From Gluconobacter albidus (GTDB lineage: Bacteria > Pseudomonadota > Alphaproteobacteria > Acetobacterales > Acetobacteraceae): a stretch of 64,000 nucleotides of DNA. The position numbers were made by a program, and so were the translations under genes. Under the pieces are notes generated by a model. That model was not told the origin of the DNA, ran no database searches, and worked only from the letters and a program-made list of their open reading frames with translations. Within the stretch, counting starts at the first letter, position 1; every line of letters starts with the position of its first letter. Location of the stretch: assembly GCF_002723915.1 (NCBI RefSeq), contig NZ_BEWL01000006.1, forward strand, positions 62,001 to 126,000, given 5' to 3'. This document shows positions 32,739 through 45,375 of this stretch, in pieces.

Positions 32739-32792
32739 CTTTCTCACAGACGCGTCTCTTCGCTTCCCCTGCCCCATGTCGGCAGTGTATGA

Positions 32793-35250
<2,458 letters not shown>

Positions 35251-35254
<4 letters not shown>

Positions 35255-35727
35255 CTCCCGGAAGGAGCCAGAGCCGCCAGAAACAGGCTCAGCACCGCAA
35301 TAACCGTCAGTCCGGCTCTCAGCGGCAGATAGCCTGGGGGAAGCGCACCTTTCCTCCAGGCTTCCCGTTCCACCAGGAACGTCCCCACAAAACCGATGAT
35401 TTCGAGGCCGAAACCGGCCCGGACATGCCCTAGAACACCGATGCAGAGGGCAAGCCATGCCCAGAGCGCAGGGCAGACACCCAGCACAAGACGCTGGCGG
35501 TCCCGCTGGGACGTGCCGCCAACAGTGATGATGTCCGGCCGTTCCATGGCCAGCCCCCAGTGTACGGCCCCCAGAAATGACAGGATGCAGGCGGCATACG
35601 TCAGGAGAATGATCTTGAGATTTAGCAGTGGCGTGAACAGCCCTGCCATAAAGATCCATCCTCCGAGCGCCATGAAAGGGATCAGCCCGGCAATGCCAAG
35701 CACGAAAATGGGAAAAGGAAGGCGCAT
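35251..35727 (-). CDS. DUF3429-like integral membrane protein
   Basis: A 158-residue protein with four or five predicted membrane helices: [39 protein letters not shown] and others. The segment [13 protein letters not shown] is typical of DUF3429 proteins, whose function is unknown. The start at 35727 (MRLPFPIF) is preferred over 35778. The stop overlaps the convergent kdsA stop by four bases. Confidence 0.8.
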
Positions 35728-35738
35728 GTCGTCGTTGA

Positions 35739-37109
<1,371 letters not shown>

Positions 37110-37117
37110 AAATGGTC

Positions 37118-37150
37118 AACGGCCTCATTCCTTTCGGGAATGGGGCCGTT
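37118..37150 (+). terminator. Intrinsic terminator after eno
   Basis: AACGGCCTCATTCC pairs with GGAATGGGGCCGTT (one G-U) around a CTTTCG-type loop, followed by ATTTC. It begins 8 bases after the eno stop. Confidence 0.75.
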
Positions 37151-37161
37151 ATTTCATGGCC

Positions 37162-37184
37162 GGATATGATTGATATTCATATCC
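37162..37184. repeat. Inverted repeat upstream of the ftsB-like gene
   Basis: GGATATGA and TCATATCC are perfect 8-bp arms around TTGATAT. It lies just upstream of the proposed -35 element of the ftsB-like gene, in a position suited to a regulator-binding site. Confidence 0.5.
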
Positions 37185-37188
37185 TTCA

Positions 37189-37216
37189 TTGTCTGGTCAC
37201 AAATGACTGATATAAA
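37189..37216 (+). promoter_or_regulatory. Putative sigma70-type promoter of the ftsB-like gene
   Basis: TTGTCT at 37189-37194 and TATAAA at 37211-37216 are 16 bases apart, 34 bases before the GTG start. Pattern match only. Confidence 0.4.
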
Positions 37217-37250
37217 TTGAGATAGTCTCTCAGAACGGAGTTTTCACGAC

Positions 37251-37580
37251 GTGACACTGATCCGACTTATCAAACGTGGTGTCCGCGCCGTAGCTCCTCC
37301 GGCATTTTTCCTGTCTCTCACGGTTTATTTCGGCTGGAACGCGTTGCACGGTGCGCATGGGATCCATGCCTATCAGGAGCAGACCCAGCTTCAGAAAGAT
37401 GCCCTTCAGGCTAGGCAGGATGCGGACGATGAGCAGAATGTCTGGCGGCGTCGTGTTGTTGCCCTCAAGGAAAAAGCGCTGGATGCTGACATGCTGGATG
37501 AGCGCGCCCGTGCCACGATGAACCTGACGCGCAGTGGCGATCTGGTTGTCCCCTACGGACCGCATGACAAACTGTTTTGA
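37251..37580 (+). CDS. FtsB/DivIC-like septum formation initiator
   Basis: A 109-residue bitopic protein: a short basic N-terminus, one helix (about residues 15-33), then a coiled-coil segment (YQEQTQLQKDALQARQDADDEQ) and a LDADMLDERARATMNL motif seen in FtsB-type divisome proteins of alphaproteobacteria. GTG start with GGAG about 10 bases upstream. The position after eno is the usual one for this gene family, which supports the call. Confidence 0.88.
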   Translation: MTLIRLIKRGVRAVAPPAFFLSLTVYFGWNALHGAHGIHAYQEQTQLQKDALQARQDADDEQNVWRRRVVALKEKALDADMLDERARATMNLTRSGDLVVPYGPHDKLF

Positions 37581-37612
37581 GCAGTCGTTGAAATAATCAG
37601 CCTTCGAGGTAT

Positions 37613-37644
37613 AAAAAAAAGCGGCCCGAAGGCCGCTTTTTTTT
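37613..37644. terminator. Bidirectional intrinsic terminator between ftsB-like gene and rpmG
   Basis: Eight A, GCGGCC, CGAA, GGCCGC and eight T: a 14-bp A-to-T stem with tetraloop that terminates on both strands, serving the two convergent genes. Confidence 0.95.
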
Positions 37645-37665
37645 ATGAAGACTGTTGGAACAGTC

Positions 37666-37833
37666 TTACTTGATCTTGGCTTCGCGGAACACGACGTGCT
37701 TGCGTGCAACCGGATCGTACTTGCGTACTTCCATCTTTCCCGTAGCAGAACGGGCATTCTTCTTCGTGACGTAGAAGTAGCCGGTCTCAGCTGACGAAAC
37801 GAGCCGGATCTGAATAACGTTGCTCTTTCCCAT
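37666..37833 (-). CDS. rpmG: 50S ribosomal protein L33
   Basis: A 55-residue protein starting [20 protein letters not shown], with [29 protein letters not shown], the usual L33 sequence. No CxxC pairs are present, so this is the zinc-independent form. The gene is monocistronic and convergent with the ftsB-like gene; a small extra hairpin (GACTGTT/AACAGTC) lies directly after the stop. Confidence 0.96.
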   Translation of the reverse strand: MGKSNVIQIRLVSSAETGYFYVTKKNARSATGKMEVRKYDPVARKHVVFREAKIK

Positions 37834-38137
37834 GATACCCTCGGGCTTTCGCCATAACTTATGCCGCTCGAAGGTGTCGATGCAGCATGTTGATCTCTAG
37901 ATTTGGCGCACCATGCTGATTTGTGGCTCGGAGGTCAAGGCCTTTGCGCAAGATTTAGCGGTTTTCCTGTAGTTTCAAAGAGTTTGTGGACCAGAAAATC
38001 GTGCCGGATGCCTATGGGAGAGCACTCTCTTTGCTTGTAGGGCAATAGAGAGGAACCTATAAGGAACAAATGCAGGATGACTGTCATTCTGTGCCCTGTT
38101 TTGACCTGCCTCCGCCGAGGCGCATGGGAGCGCCTGT
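37834..38137. other. Divergent intergenic region rpmG-lexA
   Basis: About 300 bases without a gene. It holds the lexA promoter/operator at 38035-38067 and, presumably near 37840-37900, the rpmG promoter on the other strand. No RNA gene or small coding frame was recognised. Confidence 0.6.
38035..38067 (+). promoter_or_regulatory. lexA promoter with overlapping LexA (SOS) box
   Basis: TTGTAG at 38035-38040 and TATAAG at 38058-38063, spaced 17 bases, form a good promoter. GAAC-N7-GAAC at 38053-38067 (spacer CTATAAG) is the alphaproteobacterial LexA direct-repeat box and covers the -10 element. LexA should therefore block its own transcription until cleaved. Seventy bases separate the box from the lexA ATG. 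Confidence 0.85.
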
Positions 38138-38857
38138 ATGCTGACCCGCAAACAGCACCAGCTTTTGCTGTATATCGACGATCATCTTCGCCGGACGGGA
38201 TATTCTCCCTCTTTCGATGAAATGAAAGATGCTCTCGAACTACGTTCCAAATCAGGCATTCATCGCCTGATTTCTGCTTTGGAGGAGCGTGGGTTCCTGC
38301 GGCGTCACCATCATCGCGCACGCGCGCTGGAAGTGCTGCGCCTGCCTCATATGGGCACCGAGGCTCCTGCCGTTACGCCGACGACAGAGGCTGCTTTCGT
38401 TCCGGCTGTTCTCAGTCAGGGGGAGACGGGTCTTGACGGGACTTTCTCCGAAGCCAGCGTCGCCAATGATCGTCAGACCATCAGCATTCCTCTTTATGGT
38501 CGCATCGCAGCCGGTTTGCCTATTGAGGCCATGCAGGATGACAGCGACAGGATTGAGGTCCCCATTTCGCTCCTGGGCACTGGAGAGCATTACGCACTCA
38601 CCGTGGCGGGCGATTCGATGATCGAAGCTGGGATTCTGGATGGGGACATCGCCATTATCCGGCGACGTGAGACGGCCGAGAACGGACAGATTATTGTTGC
38701 CCTGATTGATGGCCAGGAAGTGACGCTTAAGAAACTGCGTCGTCGTGGGTCGATGATCGCGCTCGAGGCCGCCAATCGGGACTACGAAACTCGTATTTTT
38801 CCAGCGGAGCGCGTGCACATCCAGGGGCGTTTGATCGCGCTTTTCCGTCAGTACTGA
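38138..38857 (+). CDS. lexA: LexA repressor
   Basis: A 239-residue SOS repressor/autoprotease. The N-terminal winged helix ([20 protein letters not shown]... [17 protein letters not shown]) binds the SOS box. The C-terminal S24 domain has the Ala125-Gly126 cleavage site in GRIAAGLP, catalytic Ser160 in AGDSMIEAG and Lys198 in EVTLKK. DNA damage with RecA-ssDNA filaments triggers self-cleavage. The gene carries its own operator upstream. Confidence 0.97.
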   Translation: MLTRKQHQLLLYIDDHLRRTGYSPSFDEMKDALELRSKSGIHRLISALEERGFLRRHHHRARALEVLRLPHMGTEAPAVTPTTEAAFVPAVLSQGETGLDGTFSEASVANDRQTISIPLYGRIAAGLPIEAMQDDSDRIEVPISLLGTGEHYALTVAGDSMIEAGILDGDIAIIRRRETAENGQIIVALIDGQEVTLKKLRRRGSMIALEAANRDYETRIFPAERVHIQGRLIALFRQY

Positions 38858-38909
38858 AGTCTGAGATCCTGAAGGGAAATGTTGGCGGCGCAGAACCGTC
38901 AGCAAAACC

Positions 38910-39515
38910 TTACCTGGGGGGCAAAGACGTTCCGTGAATGACCTTTACGCTGCCATCCGGACCGATGACCGTGCTGGTGCCGTCCCCGTTCGGGATAACG
39001 ATGGCTTTGCTGGGACTCTTGTTCAGAAAGCGGGCTGCGCTGTCGGGAACTGACGAAGGAAGTGTCGGGATAAGATGGGTGCGGTCTCGAGACACGCCTT
39101 GGTGGGTATCAGCGCCTTCGCCGACTGAAAGGCTCTGGCCCTGCATGAGTTGCGGCCCGGATGCTCCCAGAGCTCCCTTGCCGGCGATTCCACCCATGAA
39201 GTTTTCATCGAGCGCAGCGCCACCAAAATAGGTCGCCGGATCGCCGAGAGCATGGCTGAACGTACTATTGGGGTTTGCGACGTCCTTGAGCGTTGGGAGC
39301 GGTTGCGGAGCCCCCGGCCAGATGTTGCCGCTTTCGGGGAAAATTGGAGTTTCGGAATATTTTTCGCCACGCGCGCGATGAATATTCTCGCTGTCTCCAT
39401 GAGGGCCGTTCGGATTATCGAGAGCCGTCCAGACCATTGTGTCGCGGATATACTTGCCCATGCCTGAACAGCCGCTCAGAGCGAGAGGTAGTGCCAGCAG
39501 AGCGGTCTTCCGCAT
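38910..39515 (-). CDS. Predicted lipoprotein of unknown function
   Basis: A 201-residue protein starting MRKTALLALPLALSGCSGMG, with the lipobox LSGC (Cys16), so an outer- or inner-membrane lipoprotein. The mature sequence is rich in Gly, Pro, Ser and Asn and has no recognised domain; segments such as ESGNIWPGAPQPLPTL and GDGTSTVIGPDGSVKVIHG suggest an extended or beta-rich protein. It is convergent with lexA and 100 bases upstream of the pgsA end. Confidence 0.75.
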   Translation of the reverse strand: MRKTALLALPLALSGCSGMGKYIRDTMVWTALDNPNGPHGDSENIHRARGEKYSETPIFPESGNIWPGAPQPLPTLKDVANPNSTFSHALGDPATYFGGAALDENFMGGIAGKGALGASGPQLMQGQSLSVGEGADTHQGVSRDRTHLIPTLPSSVPDSAARFLNKSPSKAIVIPNGDGTSTVIGPDGSVKVIHGTSLPPR

Positions 39516-39616
39516 TTCTTACTCCCACGAGATCAATCCATGACCTTTAGCGGTCCTTGTAACGAAGCGCCAGATGAAGACAGTCGAAGAACGCTACATT
39601 CTTTCGCCGTATGACG

Positions 39617-40219
39617 TCAGAAGCTGATTTTGGATGATTTGCGGGATTGCCCTGCCATGATGCGGGTCAGTCCTGCGGTCAGATAACCCCAGCCACTGAT
39701 GACTGTCGGAATCACGGAAAGCCAAAGGAAGATTCCGCCAATCAGCGTTGCCGGCAGGAAGGAAAGTCCCAGCATTTCTGCAGCCCCGTCTCCACCGATC
39801 AGAAAACCGATCGCTACCATCTGGATGCCGGTTTTCCATTTCGCCAGTCGTGTCGATGGGAGCGTTTCGCGCTGGGAGGCCATGTATTCGCGAAGGCCAC
39901 TGACCAGAATTTCGCGGATCATGATGATGATCGCTGCATAAAGCGAATAAACCGGCAACTGTGTCAGCCCTGCCAGAGCCAGCAGAAGCGACCCGACCAG
40001 AAGCTTGTCCGCGATCGGGTCCATCATCCGGCCCAGTTCGGAAAGCTGTTGCCAGCGACGGGCCAGGGCGCCGTCCAGATAGTCCGTGATGCAAGCGGCC
40101 GTGTAGACCACGCAGGCGATCACATTCGCAGTCGGCGAGTGCACGGAGAGCAGCACGACCAGTACGGGAATGGACGCGATACGCAGCAGTGTCAGGATAT
40201 TTGGCAGATCTGTCAGCAT
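39617..40219 (-). CDS. pgsA: CDP-diacylglycerol-glycerol-3-phosphate 3-phosphatidyltransferase
   Basis: A 200-residue membrane enzyme that makes phosphatidylglycerol phosphate. The CDP-alcohol phosphotransferase motif is complete: DYLDGALARRWQQLSELGRMMDPIADK. Four or more hydrophobic helices surround it. The start at 40219 (MLTDLPNILTLLRI) is the family start. It lies 89 bases after uvrC on the same strand; the uvrC-pgsA pairing is common in proteobacteria. Confidence 0.95.
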   Translation of the reverse strand: MLTDLPNILTLLRIASIPVLVVLLSVHSPTANVIACVVYTAACITDYLDGALARRWQQLSELGRMMDPIADKLLVGSLLLALAGLTQLPVYSLYAAIIIMIREILVSGLREYMASQRETLPSTRLAKWKTGIQMVAIGFLIGGDGAAEMLGLSFLPATLIGGIFLWLSVIPTVISGWGYLTAGLTRIMAGQSRKSSKISF

Positions 40220-40308
40220 CACAATCAGTCTAGAACAGTTTCCCTCATACCGGTATGCGCCAATGTGTGCGTGAAAGATGTATTTTTCGTGTAAATCGCT
40301 GACTAGGT

Positions 40309-42246
40309 TCAGGAGCTGCGATGATCGGCTGAGGCCTTTTGGACCCATTCTGGATGAAAATGCCCGTATATGGCAGTTGCCGTGCTGGAACTGATACCAG
40401 GCGCGCTTTCCAGTTCCTCAAGACTCGCCTGTCTGACGGATTTTGCAGAGCCGAAATGATTGAGCAGGGCTTTTTTCCGAGCAGCTCCGATTCCCGGTAC
40501 AGTGTCCAGTTCGGAACTGCGTAACCCCTTGGAGCGCCCTGCCCTGTGTGTGGTGATTGCAAACCTGTGTGCTTCGTCGCGTAGTCTTTGCAGATAGTAG
40601 AGAACCGGGTCTCGCGGAGGGAGCTGGAAGGGCGGTTTTGTCTCCGTGAAGAACCATTCCCGCCCGGCATCCCGGTCCGGACCTTTGGCGATGGCCACGA
40701 TCGGAATTCCGCTCACACCAATGTCGGAGAGAACTTTCCGTACGGCGTTGAACTGCCCGAAGCCACCGTCGATGAGAAGCAGATCCGGCCAGTCTTCCGA
40801 ACGCTCTCCGTTCTCCGGGCGTTTTCCGAACCGGCGTTCCATGACTTCGCGCATCATGCCGAAATCATCTCCCGGCGCGACTGGTCCCTTGATGCCGTAT
40901 TTGCGATAGGCGCGCTTATTGAAGCCTTCGGGGCCGCCTACGACCATCACGCCATAGGGGGCCTGCCCCATGATATGGGAGTTGTCATAGGTTTCGATAC
41001 GTTGCGGCGTTTCAGGAAGACCAAAGACCTCCGCAACCCCTTCGAGCAGTTTGCGCTGTCCGGTATTCTCGGCCAGCTTACGTTCCAGCGCTTCCCGGGC
41101 GTTCAGGGCTGCGTGCCCTACGACGTCCTTTTTTTCACCCCGCTGTGGTCTGAGGATTTCGACCCTCTGTCCGCGCCTGATGCTGAGTGCTTCCTCGACC
41201 AGATTCAGTTCCGGAATCTCACAGTTCACCAGAATCGTGGGCGGTGGCGGTTTGTTGTCATAAAACTGGATCATGAACGCCGACAGCACGTCTGCTGCTG
41301 TCTCTTCCTCGGCATGGGCCGGGTAGAATGCCCGGTTACCGTTATTGCGGCTGCCTCGGATGAAGAATACCTGAATGCAGCTCTGACCGGCTTCCTGCCA
41401 GATCGTCATGATATCCGCGTCATTGATCGACGCCGGGTTAACGGTGCTGGACCCTTGAATGCTGGCGAATCCCCGGATCCTGTCCCGGATCGATGCAGCC
41501 CGCTCATAATCCATGTCCTGCGAAGCCTGCTCCATCTCGGCTGCCAGACGCTGTTGCAGGTCCGTGCTGTGTCCCGAGAGAAACTGGCGGGCCTCGTCAA
41601 CCAGTTTCGCATAATCAGGTCCGGAGATGCGATCCACACAGGGCGCTGAGCAGCGCTTGATCTGGTACAGCAGGCAGGGCCGCGTTCTGCTGTTTAGCAC
41701 GGCATCCGAACAGGACCGGAGCAGGAAGCTGCGCTGCACCAGATTGAGTGTCTGGTTGACGGCCCAGGCATTTGCAAACGGCCCCCAATAGGTTGCGCCT
41801 TTGACGGGCTTGCCGCGCTGTTTGGTGATCTGCGGAAATTCGTGACTTTCAGTCAGCATCAGCCACGGATAGCTCTTGTCGTCACGCAGCAGGATGTTGA
41901 AGCGCGGCTTCATGCGCTTGATGTAGTTCGCCTCCAGAAGCAGTGCGTCCGCTTCTGTCTTCGTGATAACAATTTCCATCGAAACCGTCATCGACACCAT
42001 GCGCCGCAGCCGCTCGGGAAGCTGGTTGGTGCGGGTATAGGACGAGACGCGCTTCTTCAGGCTCAGCGCCTTGCCGACATACAGCACCTCCCCCTTCGCG
42101 CTGAGCATGCGATACACGCCAGGGCTGTAGGGAATGGTCTTCAATGCCTCACGAATGGCCTCGACACCCTGCGTGTTTCCCGCAGAAACAGGGAGTGCGC
42201 CATGGTCGTCAGACAGGTCGGAACTGTGTGGAGGAAGGTCGGTCAT
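40309..42246 (-). CDS. uvrC: Excinuclease ABC subunit C
   Basis: A 645-residue dual nuclease of nucleotide excision repair. The GIY-YIG domain is at the N-terminus ([20 protein letters not shown]), a UVR motif in the middle ([22 protein letters not shown]), the RNase H-like domain after about 380 ([20 protein letters not shown]) and tandem HhH at the end ([17 protein letters not shown]). No LexA box was seen upstream, so SOS control is not indicated here. Confidence 0.97.
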   Translation of the reverse strand: MTDLPPHSSDLSDDHGALPVSAGNTQGVEAIREALKTIPYSPGVYRMLSAKGEVLYVGKALSLKKRVSSYTRTNQLPERLRRMVSMTVSMEIVITKTEADALLLEANYIKRMKPRFNILLRDDKSYPWLMLTESHEFPQITKQRGKPVKGATYWGPFANAWAVNQTLNLVQRSFLLRSCSDAVLNSRTRPCLLYQIKRCSAPCVDRISGPDYAKLVDEARQFLSGHSTDLQQRLAAEMEQASQDMDYERAASIRDRIRGFASIQGSSTVNPASINDADIMTIWQEAGQSCIQVFFIRGSRNNGNRAFYPAHAEEETAADVLSAFMIQFYDNKPPPPTILVNCEIPELNLVEEALSIRRGQRVEILRPQRGEKKDVVGHAALNAREALERKLAENTGQRKLLEGVAEVFGLPETPQRIETYDNSHIMGQAPYGVMVVGGPEGFNKRAYRKYGIKGPVAPGDDFGMMREVMERRFGKRPENGERSEDWPDLLLIDGGFGQFNAVRKVLSDIGVSGIPIVAIAKGPDRDAGREWFFTETKPPFQLPPRDPVLYYLQRLRDEAHRFAITTHRAGRSKGLRSSELDTVPGIGAARKKALLNHFGSAKSVRQASLEELESAPGISSSTATAIYGHFHPEWVQKASADHRSS

Positions 42247-42561
42247 TCGGCTTTTTCAGTCATCCACTGAACCTGTGGAAAAGTCTGTGGGCTGCTCCGT
42301 GACAGAATCATGAAAGCCACGGTTTGCCAGACTTGTCATCAGATTGCCCAATTTTTAATCATCTTTTGCAAGTCATTGAAAACGCTTGTTTCTTGCTTTC
42401 CTTCCCATTCCATCACCCCCTGTCCGGGAGGGTGGAAAGGATCGACAGACGGCCTGCAAACGCCTCAGCAGGTCATGGTGGACGACGCGGCTCCTGTTTT
42501 GTCCATCATGATCATGTTCTGTTCTCTCAGGGTCTGTCGAAGCGTATTTTCAAGGCTGCTT
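42247..42561. other. Intergenic region upstream of uvrC
   Basis: About 315 bases between the uvrC start and the end of the dipeptidase gene (both minus strand). Slightly more AT-rich than its neighbours. Apart from the short palindrome CATGATCATG at 42507-42516 nothing was recognised: no RNA gene, terminator with T-run or credible small coding frame. Confidence 0.5.
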
Positions 42562-43569
42562 TCAGAGCACCGTTGTGGCTTTTTCGGCAGTCTCCAGAAG
42601 ACGCAGCATGTTACCACCCCAGATGGCAGAAATTTCCGCATCGGTGAAACCTGCCGCCTGAAGAGCATGCGTGACATTCGCGGTCTCGGTTGCGTCTTTC
42701 CAACCCGGAATTCCACCACCGCCATCGAAGTCCGAAGAAATCCCGACATGCTCGACGCCGATCCGGTTCGCAATATACGAGACGTGCCGTACCAGATCTT
42801 CGACCGTGCCGCCGCCGCCTTTTTTCAGAAAGGAGCCCATGGCCGTCACCTGAATCAGGCCACCTGTTTCTTTCAGGCGGTCAAGCTGTTCATCGTCCAG
42901 ATTGCGCGGGTGATCGCACAGGGCGCGGGCACAGGAGTGACTGGCGAAAACCGGCGTGGCAGAAATCTCGCTCGCCTGCATCATGGTCGATTTTGCCGCA
43001 TGGGAGACGTCCACCAGAACGCCGGAGCGGTTCATGTGTGCGATCGCCTCACGCCCTAGCTCTGACAGCCCTCCATGAAGCGTTTCGGCATCCGCCAGAT
43101 CCTTGCGCGGAATGGCCGCGTCCGCGAGCGCATTGTGTCCGTTATGGGTCAGGGTCATGTATCGTACGCCATAGCGACGGGCGAGTTCCGCGATACGCTC
43201 CGGCTGTCCACCCAGACCATGTCCGTTTTCGATCGCCGGAATGACGGCAAGGTCGCCCGCTTCATAGGCCGCACGCACATCTGCCGCCGTCCGGCAGACG
43301 CATGCGCTGTGATTGCCCTGTCGTCCTTCTATTCCGGAAATCACGTCCAGCATGCCCTGAACCCGGTCCCAGCCTTCAGCATGCCCGGCATCATCGCGTG
43401 AGCCCTGCGGAATATAGGCCGCAAGACACACGGCTTTCAGGCCACCTTTACGCGTCTTGGGAACGTTCACCTGTCTGGGTGTGTCTTCCGTCCAGGCATC
43501 CTGTCGGTCCGGCCAGGGAATATCGATATGGGAATCAAGCGTCAGGAGTGTGTGGTGCAGATCAGTCAT
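42562..43569 (-). CDS. Membrane dipeptidase family (M19) metallopeptidase
   Basis: A 335-residue protein of the renal-dipeptidase family. LDSHIDIPW supplies the first His-x-Asp zinc pair, AIENGH the bridging Glu, and VDVSHAAKSTM and SHSCARAL further histidines. Members hydrolyse dipeptides, some with D-residues, or small amides. No signal peptide is visible, so it is likely cytoplasmic. It is divergent from xthA across about 80 bases. Confidence 0.92.
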   Translation of the reverse strand: MTDLHHTLLTLDSHIDIPWPDRQDAWTEDTPRQVNVPKTRKGGLKAVCLAAYIPQGSRDDAGHAEGWDRVQGMLDVISGIEGRQGNHSACVCRTAADVRAAYEAGDLAVIPAIENGHGLGGQPERIAELARRYGVRYMTLTHNGHNALADAAIPRKDLADAETLHGGLSELGREAIAHMNRSGVLVDVSHAAKSTMMQASEISATPVFASHSCARALCDHPRNLDDEQLDRLKETGGLIQVTAMGSFLKKGGGGTVEDLVRHVSYIANRIGVEHVGISSDFDGGGGIPGWKDATETANVTHALQAAGFTDAEISAIWGGNMLRLLETAEKATTVL

Positions 43570-43650
43570 GGTTCGTTCTAGATCGGACGGGAAAGCTTTG
43601 TGTGCAAGAGGGTGCTTGTCAAAACGCCTGATCCGGTCGATCCAGTCGTC

Positions 43651-44448
43651 ATGCGTCTCATCACCTGGAACATCAATTCTCTTCGACTCAGACTGCCGCT
43701 GCTGAAGCAGATCGTCGAACAGGAAAACCCGGACATCGTCTGTCTACAGGAAACGAAAGTCCCGGATCCGCTCTTTCCCGCTCAGGCCCTGGCTGAAATG
43801 GGCCTGCCCCATCAGGTCTATAAAGGCATGAAGGGTTATAATGGTGTGGCGATCCTGTCGCGACATCCACTGCAAAGCGTTGCTGGAACGCCCGACTGGT
43901 GCACGCGCTCGGACTGCCGCCATGTGGCTGCGAGTATTGCGACGCCAGCCGGTCCGATCCTGCTACATGATTTCTACGTGCCGGCAGGTGGCGATATCCC
44001 CGACCCGGTGGAAAACGAAAAATTTGCCCACAAACTGACGTTCGTGGATGAAGCCACCGGCTGGTTCACCAGTGCGCCTCCTGCCCGCAGCATTCTGGTA
44101 GGCGATCTCAACATCGCGCCTCTGGAGCATGACGTCTGGAGTCATAAGCAACTTCTGAAGATCGTCAGTCACACGCCGCCTGAGATTGAACGCCTGAAGG
44201 CGTGGATGGCGACGGGATTTCAGGATGCCATGCGGACGATCACGCCGGAGCCGGAGAAGCTCTACACCTGGTGGTCATACCGCAATAAAGACTGGAAAAA
44301 ATCCAACCGCGGTCGGCGGCTGGATCATGTCTGGATGACGCCCGACCTCATGCCGGGCCTGAGGGATATCAGGGTTCTTCAGGATGTGCGGGACTGGGAC
44401 AGCCCGTCGGATCACGTTCCTGTTGTGCTGGACTTCGACCCGGCCTGA
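43651..44448 (+). CDS. xthA: Exodeoxyribonuclease III
   Basis: A 265-residue AP endonuclease/3'-exonuclease of base excision repair. RLITWNINSLR (Asn7), LQETKV (Glu), GDLNIAP (Asp, Asn) and the final SDHVPV (Asp-His) are the EEP-superfamily active-site residues. The ATG at 43651 gives the standard N-terminus. The last 37 bases overlap the end of the convergent response regulator gene. Confidence 0.95.
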   Translation: MRLITWNINSLRLRLPLLKQIVEQENPDIVCLQETKVPDPLFPAQALAEMGLPHQVYKGMKGYNGVAILSRHPLQSVAGTPDWCTRSDCRHVAASIATPAGPILLHDFYVPAGGDIPDPVENEKFAHKLTFVDEATGWFTSAPPARSILVGDLNIAPLEHDVWSHKQLLKIVSHTPPEIERLKAWMATGFQDAMRTITPEPEKLYTWWSYRNKDWKKSNRGRRLDHVWMTPDLMPGLRDIRVLQDVRDWDSPSDHVPVVLDFDPA

Positions 44449-45212
44449 CCCTTCGCCCGCTTCCTGTCAGCCTTCAGGCTGACAGGCTGTCGGAGCCGAT
44501 CACGCCACGTCCGTCCTTCAGGATCAAGACGATAGCCACCACCTTCCGTAATCAGAAGTGACGTGCGTGCCGGATCTGGCTCGATCTTCTGGCGCAGTCG
44601 GTAGATATGCGTCTCGAGCGTATGGGTCGTGACGGCCGCGTTGTAGCCCCAGACTTCGTTCAGAAGTACCTGACGCGCCACCGGGCGCTGACCCGCACGA
44701 TAGAGATATTTCAGGATCGCGGCCTCCTTCTCCGTCAGGCGGATCCGGCGGTTACGGGCGGTTTCGACGAGCAGCTTGGCAGACGGACGGAATGCATAGG
44801 GGCCGATCTCAAAGACGGCGTCTTCGCTGTTCTCGAAAATCCGCAACTGGGCCCGCAGGCGGGCCAGAAGCTCACCGATCCGGAAAGGCTTGGCAACGTA
44901 GTCGTTGGCACCTGCATCAAGGCCGCGCACCACGTCGTGTTCGTCATCGGAACCGGTCAGGATGATGATCGGCATGCGGATGCCCGCGCGCCGCAATTCG
45001 GCGCAGAAGTCGCGCCCGTCACCATCGGGGAGGGTAATGTCCAGCAGCATGGCATCATACCGGGCACCAGGTTTGGCGAGAAGTTCGCGCGCTGCGGCAA
45101 CGGACGTCGCCTCAACCGCTTCCAGTTCGCCGCCGTGCTGAAGCTGCTCTGCCAGAAGACGACGGAGCGTATCATCATCGTCAACAACCAGGATGGGGCG
45201 TGGACCTGCCAT
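44412..45212 (-). CDS. OmpR/PhoB-family response regulator
   Basis: A 266-residue two-component regulator. The receiver domain has the acidic pocket VVDDDD (11-14), the phosphoacceptor Asp58 in LLDITLPDGDG, the Thr in ILTGS and Lys in VAKPF. The C-terminal winged helix follows (LTEKEAAILKYLYRAGQRPVARQ... HTLETHIYRLRQKIEPDP). A basic tail of about 35 residues extends beyond the usual end. No histidine kinase gene is near, so it is an orphan in this window. Confidence 0.93.
   Translation of the reverse strand: MAGPRPILVVDDDDTLRRLLAEQLQHGGELEAVEATSVAAARELLAKPGARYDAMLLDITLPDGDGRDFCAELRRAGIRMPIIILTGSDDEHDVVRGLDAGANDYVAKPFRIGELLARLRAQLRIFENSEDAVFEIGPYAFRPSAKLLVETARNRRIRLTEKEAAILKYLYRAGQRPVARQVLLNEVWGYNAAVTTHTLETHIYRLRQKIEPDPARTSLLITEGGGYRLDPEGRTWRDRLRQPVSLKADRKRAKGQAGSKSSTTGT
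44464..44485. repeat. Hairpin in the xthA/regulator convergent overlap
   Basis: CTGTCAGCC, TTCA loop, GGCTGACAG: a perfect 9-bp stem 15 bases after the xthA stop and inside the 3' coding end of the regulator. There is no T-run, but it may limit read-through between the convergent genes. Confidence 0.6.
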
Positions 45213-45375
45213 AATAACCTGTCTCGTTCTATCGCGACGGAAGAAACGTCACATCCGTAAAAATTCGGTGTTCGTAACTTGCACATCCGGACTTACCATT
45301 CCCGGTAAACGGGAAGAAAGCAGCATGCTTTCGCATCAGACTATGGCAAGTACAGCCGAAAAAGGAAACAGCATT

